A program made the translations under genes and the position numbers. The notes under the pieces were generated by a model. It saw nothing but the letters and a program-made list of their open reading frames with translations, did no database searches and was not told where the DNA came from. From NCBI GenBank assembly GCA_031269165.1, contig JAISZQ010000359.1, forward strand, positions 1 through 8,799: a stretch of 8,799 bases of DNA, in the 5' to 3' direction. This document shows, piece after piece, positions 6,591 to 8,799 of the stretch. Source of the DNA: Spirochaetaceae bacterium. GTDB lineage: Bacteria; Spirochaetota; Spirochaetia; Treponematales; Breznakiellaceae. The first letter of the stretch is position 1. Each line of letters starts with the position of its first letter.

Positions 6591-8072
6591 ATGAATAGGC
6601 ATACATGGTCTTACGGCAGTTTTGGTGTGATTGCGCTGGTGATCATGCTGTCGTGCGCGTCTTCGCCCCGGCAAGCGGGAACAATTCCCGCACAAGAACC
6701 TGCTCTTTCTGGGGAAGCGCCCGTGCCGGTTGTCCAAGCGGAAAAGGAGATCCCTTTTCGGGACGCGCTTTTGGCCCGAATTCTTGATTGTTTAGGCGCG
6801 GGGGATTTTGACGGGGCACTCGCGTTGTTCGACGAATTTCCCGAAGAGGACGCGAAAACCGCCGAGATTCGGCTGTTGAAAACGTCTGTGTATGTCTCGG
6901 CGGGCCGCGTTTCCGAGGGACGGGATGCGGCGAACGGGGTCATCGCGGACGAGCCGCAAAATCCCGATGCCTTCTATGCTCTTTTCATGGTCGAAGCGGC
7001 GGCGGGGAACAAGCAGGCGATGCGGAAGGCCGTTGACACCGCGCTCAAAATCGATAAGGATCATCTTCCCTCGTTGAACGCCCTCGGCACCATCCACGCG
7101 CGCAACGATTCGTGGGCGCTTGCCGTCACGCAGTTTGACAAGGTGTTGGCGATAGACCCGGCGAACCTGGCGGCGTTGACGGGAAAGGCCGAAGTTTTCC
7201 GTTTTCAAGGGTTATCCGCCGAGGCGATGCCGCTTGCAAACCAGGCCGTCGCGCTTCATCCCGACAAGATGCAGGGATACGTGATCCGAGGCCAGCTTCT
7301 GCGGGGTTCAGGCGAGATGGGTCCGGCACTTGCCGATTTCGTGTCCGCCGAGCAACTTGCCCCCCGTGACTACTGGGTCTGCTATGACAAGGGCCGCACG
7401 CTGTTGTCGTTGGGCAGACCTGATGAGGCGTTTGCGGCGTTTGAACGGGCGATCACGCTTGACGGTACGCAATTTGTCGCGTATATTTACAGTGCCGGTA
7501 TTTTGGCGGATCGGGGTGACTACGCGAAGGCCGAGGCGCGGTATGTCGAGGCGGTAAAACGGAATCCCGACTATTTTTATGCCTACGAGGGCCTCGGTAT
7601 GCTCAAGATGAAGAACAAGGAGTATGCCGCCGCCCGTGACGCATTCTTGGCCGCTTACGCGAAGGCGCCGTCGGAGAATGGGTATGCGGTGCTGGCCGCG
7701 CTCAACGCCCTGCGGGTGCAGAAACTGTTTGAGGTAAAGCCGTTTCTGGAAAGCGCGATGCGGCTGGCCAAGCGCGATACACTGGACTACGCGATACTCA
7801 GGATGTTAAACGATTTTAACGGGGACGCGAATGTGGCCCGTCAGATAGACGCGGAGAAAGACACGTTCTTAAAGGGAAAGTCGGCGTTTTATCTGGCGGA
7901 ATTTTACGATATTTGCAACAAGGCGGCGCTCGCCAACGCATACTATGAAAAGTGCCGGGAGACAGGCCGCCGGGACACCGTTGAATGGCGTTTGAACCAG
8001 TGGAAAATGGAAGAACGGGACCTTTTGGTACAGGCTTCTCCACCTGCGGGGAAAGTGAGCGTTGAGCATTGA
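6591..8072 (+). CDS. TPR-repeat lipoprotein
   Basis: The gene encodes 493 residues. The start has a signal peptide with hydrophobic core FGVIALVIML and a lipobox-like MLSC, so Cys22 is the likely lipidated residue; spirochaete lipoboxes are known to be relaxed. A Pro/Ala-rich linker follows to about residue 55. From about 57 to 360 there are roughly eight to nine tetratricopeptide repeats; clear ones include ALGTIHARNDSWALAVTQFD (164-183) and SAGILADRGDYAKAEARYVE (301-320). A helical, less regular C-terminal domain runs from about 370 to 478. TPR domains bind other proteins, so this is probably a scaffold or assembly factor facing the periplasm or surface. It is transcribed away from the ABC operon with a 213-bp gap. 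A working link with that transporter is possible but unproven. The ATG has no clear ribosome-binding site. The REP array starts 12 bp after its stop. Confidence 0.85.
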   Translation: MNRHTWSYGSFGVIALVIMLSCASSPRQAGTIPAQEPALSGEAPVPVVQAEKEIPFRDALLARILDCLGAGDFDGALALFDEFPEEDAKTAEIRLLKTSVYVSAGRVSEGRDAANGVIADEPQNPDAFYALFMVEAAAGNKQAMRKAVDTALKIDKDHLPSLNALGTIHARNDSWALAVTQFDKVLAIDPANLAALTGKAEVFRFQGLSAEAMPLANQAVALHPDKMQGYVIRGQLLRGSGEMGPALADFVSAEQLAPRDYWVCYDKGRTLLSLGRPDEAFAAFERAITLDGTQFVAYIYSAGILADRGDYAKAEARYVEAVKRNPDYFYAYEGLGMLKMKNKEYAAARDAFLAAYAKAPSENGYAVLAALNALRVQKLFEVKPFLESAMRLAKRDTLDYAILRMLNDFNGDANVARQIDAEKDTFLKGKSAFYLAEFYDICNKAALANAYYEKCRETGRRDTVEWRLNQWKMEERDLLVQASPPAGKVSVEH

Positions 8073-8084
8073 AGATGGAGAACG

Positions 8085-8469
8085 CCGTTATTGCGAGGGC
8101 GGAGTCCGAAGCAATCGGCTCAACGCTTCGCGTTGAGCGTGGGTGAATGCCCTCCCCGGCTGGATTGCTTCGCCGCTTCGCGGCTCGCAATGACAACTCT
8201 CCGCGTCATTGCGAGCGGGCCGTGTCATTGCCGAGCAAAGCAATCCGGTGTGAGGGCTTCCCCGGCTGGATTGCTTCGCCGCTTCGCGGCTCGCAATGAC
8301 AACTCTCCGCGTCATTGCGAGCGGGCCGCGTCATTGCCGAGCGAAGCAATCCAGTGTGAGGGCCTCCCCGGCTGGATTGCTTCGCCGCTTCGCGGCTCGC
8401 AATGACGGGGTTGCTTGTCATGCGAGCGGGCCGCTTGTCATTGCGAACCCGAAGGGTGAAGCAATCCAG
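8085..8469. repeat. Tandem REP-like array, 106-bp period
   Basis: The right arm, which begins TGGATTGCTTCGCCGCTTCG, occurs at 8161, 8267 and 8373, exactly 106 bp apart. The first two copies are identical over at least 60 bp. Left arms TCATTGCGAG and TCATTGCCGAG occur as a pair in each junction, so each unit has a doubled left arm, a loop and one right arm. The first unit has a diverged left side. A final left half (8437-8469) has the CGAACCCG variant arm. Three short open frames cross the array; all are repeat artefacts. Confidence 0.92.
8119..8137. repeat. Nested hairpin inside the first REP unit
   Basis: CTCAACGC-TTC-GCGTTGAG is a perfect 8-bp stem with a 3-nt loop. It sits in the loop of the first REP unit and is absent from the two following units. 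The core GCGTTGAGC also occurs at the end of the TPR gene near 8059, so it may derive from that sequence. Confidence 0.65.
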
Positions 8470-8483
8470 AAGAGAGACATTCT

Positions 8484-8550
8484 CCCCCCGAAGGGGGGGC
8501 CTTGAGCCTGTTCGCGGTGCGACACGCCCAAAGGAAGCCCCTGCGGGGCT
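8484..8550. repeat. Two C/G palindromes between the REP array and the G-rich element
   Basis: CCCCCC-GAA-GGGGGG (8484-8498) is the same core, on the opposite strand, as the palindrome inside the ATPase gene; the shared stretch extends to AGGCCCCCC and GGGGGGAG. AGCCCC-TGC-GGGGCT (8536-8550) is a second perfect hairpin, with a different loop. Confidence 0.75.
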
Positions 8551-8661
8551 GGGGGGCGTTGCGGGGGGCTGGCCCACCGCAGAGGGGGTAGCGGAAGACG
8601 CGCAAACCCTTTTGGAACATGAAGGGGTTTGCGTGGCGGGCGCGAGGGGGAGACTGCCCCC
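8551..8661 (+). repeat. G-rich dispersed element, copy 2 (upstream of traB-like gene)
   Basis: The blocks run in the same order as in copy 1: GGGGGGCGTTGCGGGGGG, CCCACCGCAGAGGGGGTAGC, a unique middle, then GCGAGGGGGAGACTGCCCCC. Here the middle holds a hairpin with a perfect 9-bp stem (CGCAAACCC 8601-8609 with GGGTTTGCG 8625-8633), extendable to 12 with one G-T pair. The element ends about 27 bp before the next gene. Confidence 0.7.
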
Positions 8662-8670
8662 GCCTTCATA

Positions 8671-8675
8671 AAGGA
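8671..8675 (+). promoter_or_regulatory. Likely ribosome-binding site of the traB-like gene
   Basis: AAGGA lies 12 nt before the ATG at 8688, a longer gap than usual but the only candidate. It falls right at the edge of the G-rich element (CTTCATAAAGG). No convincing promoter is visible between the hairpins and the gene. Confidence 0.45.
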
Positions 8676-8687
8676 CATTAACGTAAC

Positions 8688-8799
8688 ATGACACGACTCA
8701 ATCTGCACGGCAGAGAAATAATCCTCGTGGGGACGGCCCATGTCTCAAAAGACAGCGTGGCGGAGGTGGACCGCGTGATACGGAGCGAGGTGCCCGATA
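8688..8799 (+). CDS. TraB-family protein, N-terminal part
   Basis: Only 37 residues are visible before the window ends. The motif IILVGTAHVSKDSVAEV (residues 11-27) is the N-terminal hallmark of the TraB family: a beta-strand followed by GTAH and a conserved serine. The family is named for the enterococcal protein that lowers release of sex pheromone, and is distantly related to TIKI-type proteases in which this His is thought to help bind metal. Function in this organism is unknown. The ATG is the first in frame after the repeat block, with AAGGA upstream. The gene reads on beyond the window. Confidence 0.85.
   Translation, partial: MTRLNLHGREIILVGTAHVSKDSVAEVDRVIRSEVPD

Noticed and set aside
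6378..6737. 120-codon N-terminal extension of the ATPase gene
   Set aside because: It runs through the promoter and antisense to the TPR lipoprotein gene and has no similarity to ABC proteins. The ATG at 6377 has a good ribosome-binding site and begins the domain exactly.
8085..8469. CRISPR array
   Set aside because: The period is 106 bp and the 'spacers' are repeated and palindromic too; no cas genes are in the window.
8088..8741. Several open frames of 60-162 codons on both strands over the repeat block
   Set aside because: All are made of REP arms and G-rich repeats, with the same peptides repeated every 106 bp; none has a credible start.

Overview
The window is G+C-rich (by eye near 60%) bacterial DNA with six recognisable protein genes separated by blocks of palindromic repeats. 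I see no rRNA, tRNA, transposase or CRISPR array. The mix of a GldA/F/G-like ABC cassette, a TPR lipoprotein, a TraX-like membrane protein and a TraB-family protein, with dense 'TCATTGCGAG...GAAGCAATCC' palindromes, would fit a spirochaete such as a termite-gut Treponema. That is a guess from gene content and not proof.

Layout. (1) 2-163: the 3' end of an unrecognised gene. (2) 164-484: no gene; two REP-like hairpins, each followed by the same ~28-30 bp tail, then a fragment of a G-rich element. (3) 485-1303, minus: TraX-family membrane protein. (4) 1304-1683: no gene; the traX promoter, a decayed half-palindrome and one copy of the G-rich element. (5) 1684-6377, minus: a tight four-gene operon, read from right to left. 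It encodes a GldA-like ABC ATPase, an ABC-2 permease (4-bp ATGA overlap), a GldG-like auxiliary protein and a DUF4340 membrane-anchored protein. A near-consensus promoter (TTTACC-17-TATAAT) lies at 6448-6476. (6) 6591-8072, plus: a divergent TPR-repeat lipoprotein. (7) 8073-8687: no gene; a tandem 106-bp REP array, then a chain of G/C hairpins including a second copy of the G-rich element. (8) 8688-8799, plus: the start of a TraB-family protein.

The operon genes probably form one membrane complex: ATPase and permease as the engine, with the GldG-like and DUF4340 proteins as single-span subunits exposed outside the membrane. The substrate is unknown; the Gld name reflects family resemblance only.

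The most unusual feature is inside the ATPase gene. Its C-terminal third carries a palindromic DNA repeat in frame: two 84-bp copies, 76 of 84 positions identical, plus a shorter third piece. This adds a Pro/Gly-rich stretch between the ATPase domain and the conserved C-terminal motif. The palindrome core (CCCCCC-TTC-GGGGGG) also occurs in the intergenic repeats. This looks like a mobile palindromic element tolerated within a coding sequence, comparable to the Rickettsia palindromic elements. Separately, the traX-like and TPR genes each have a -10 box 6-7 nt before ATG and no Shine-Dalgarno, so both may be translated from leaderless mRNA.
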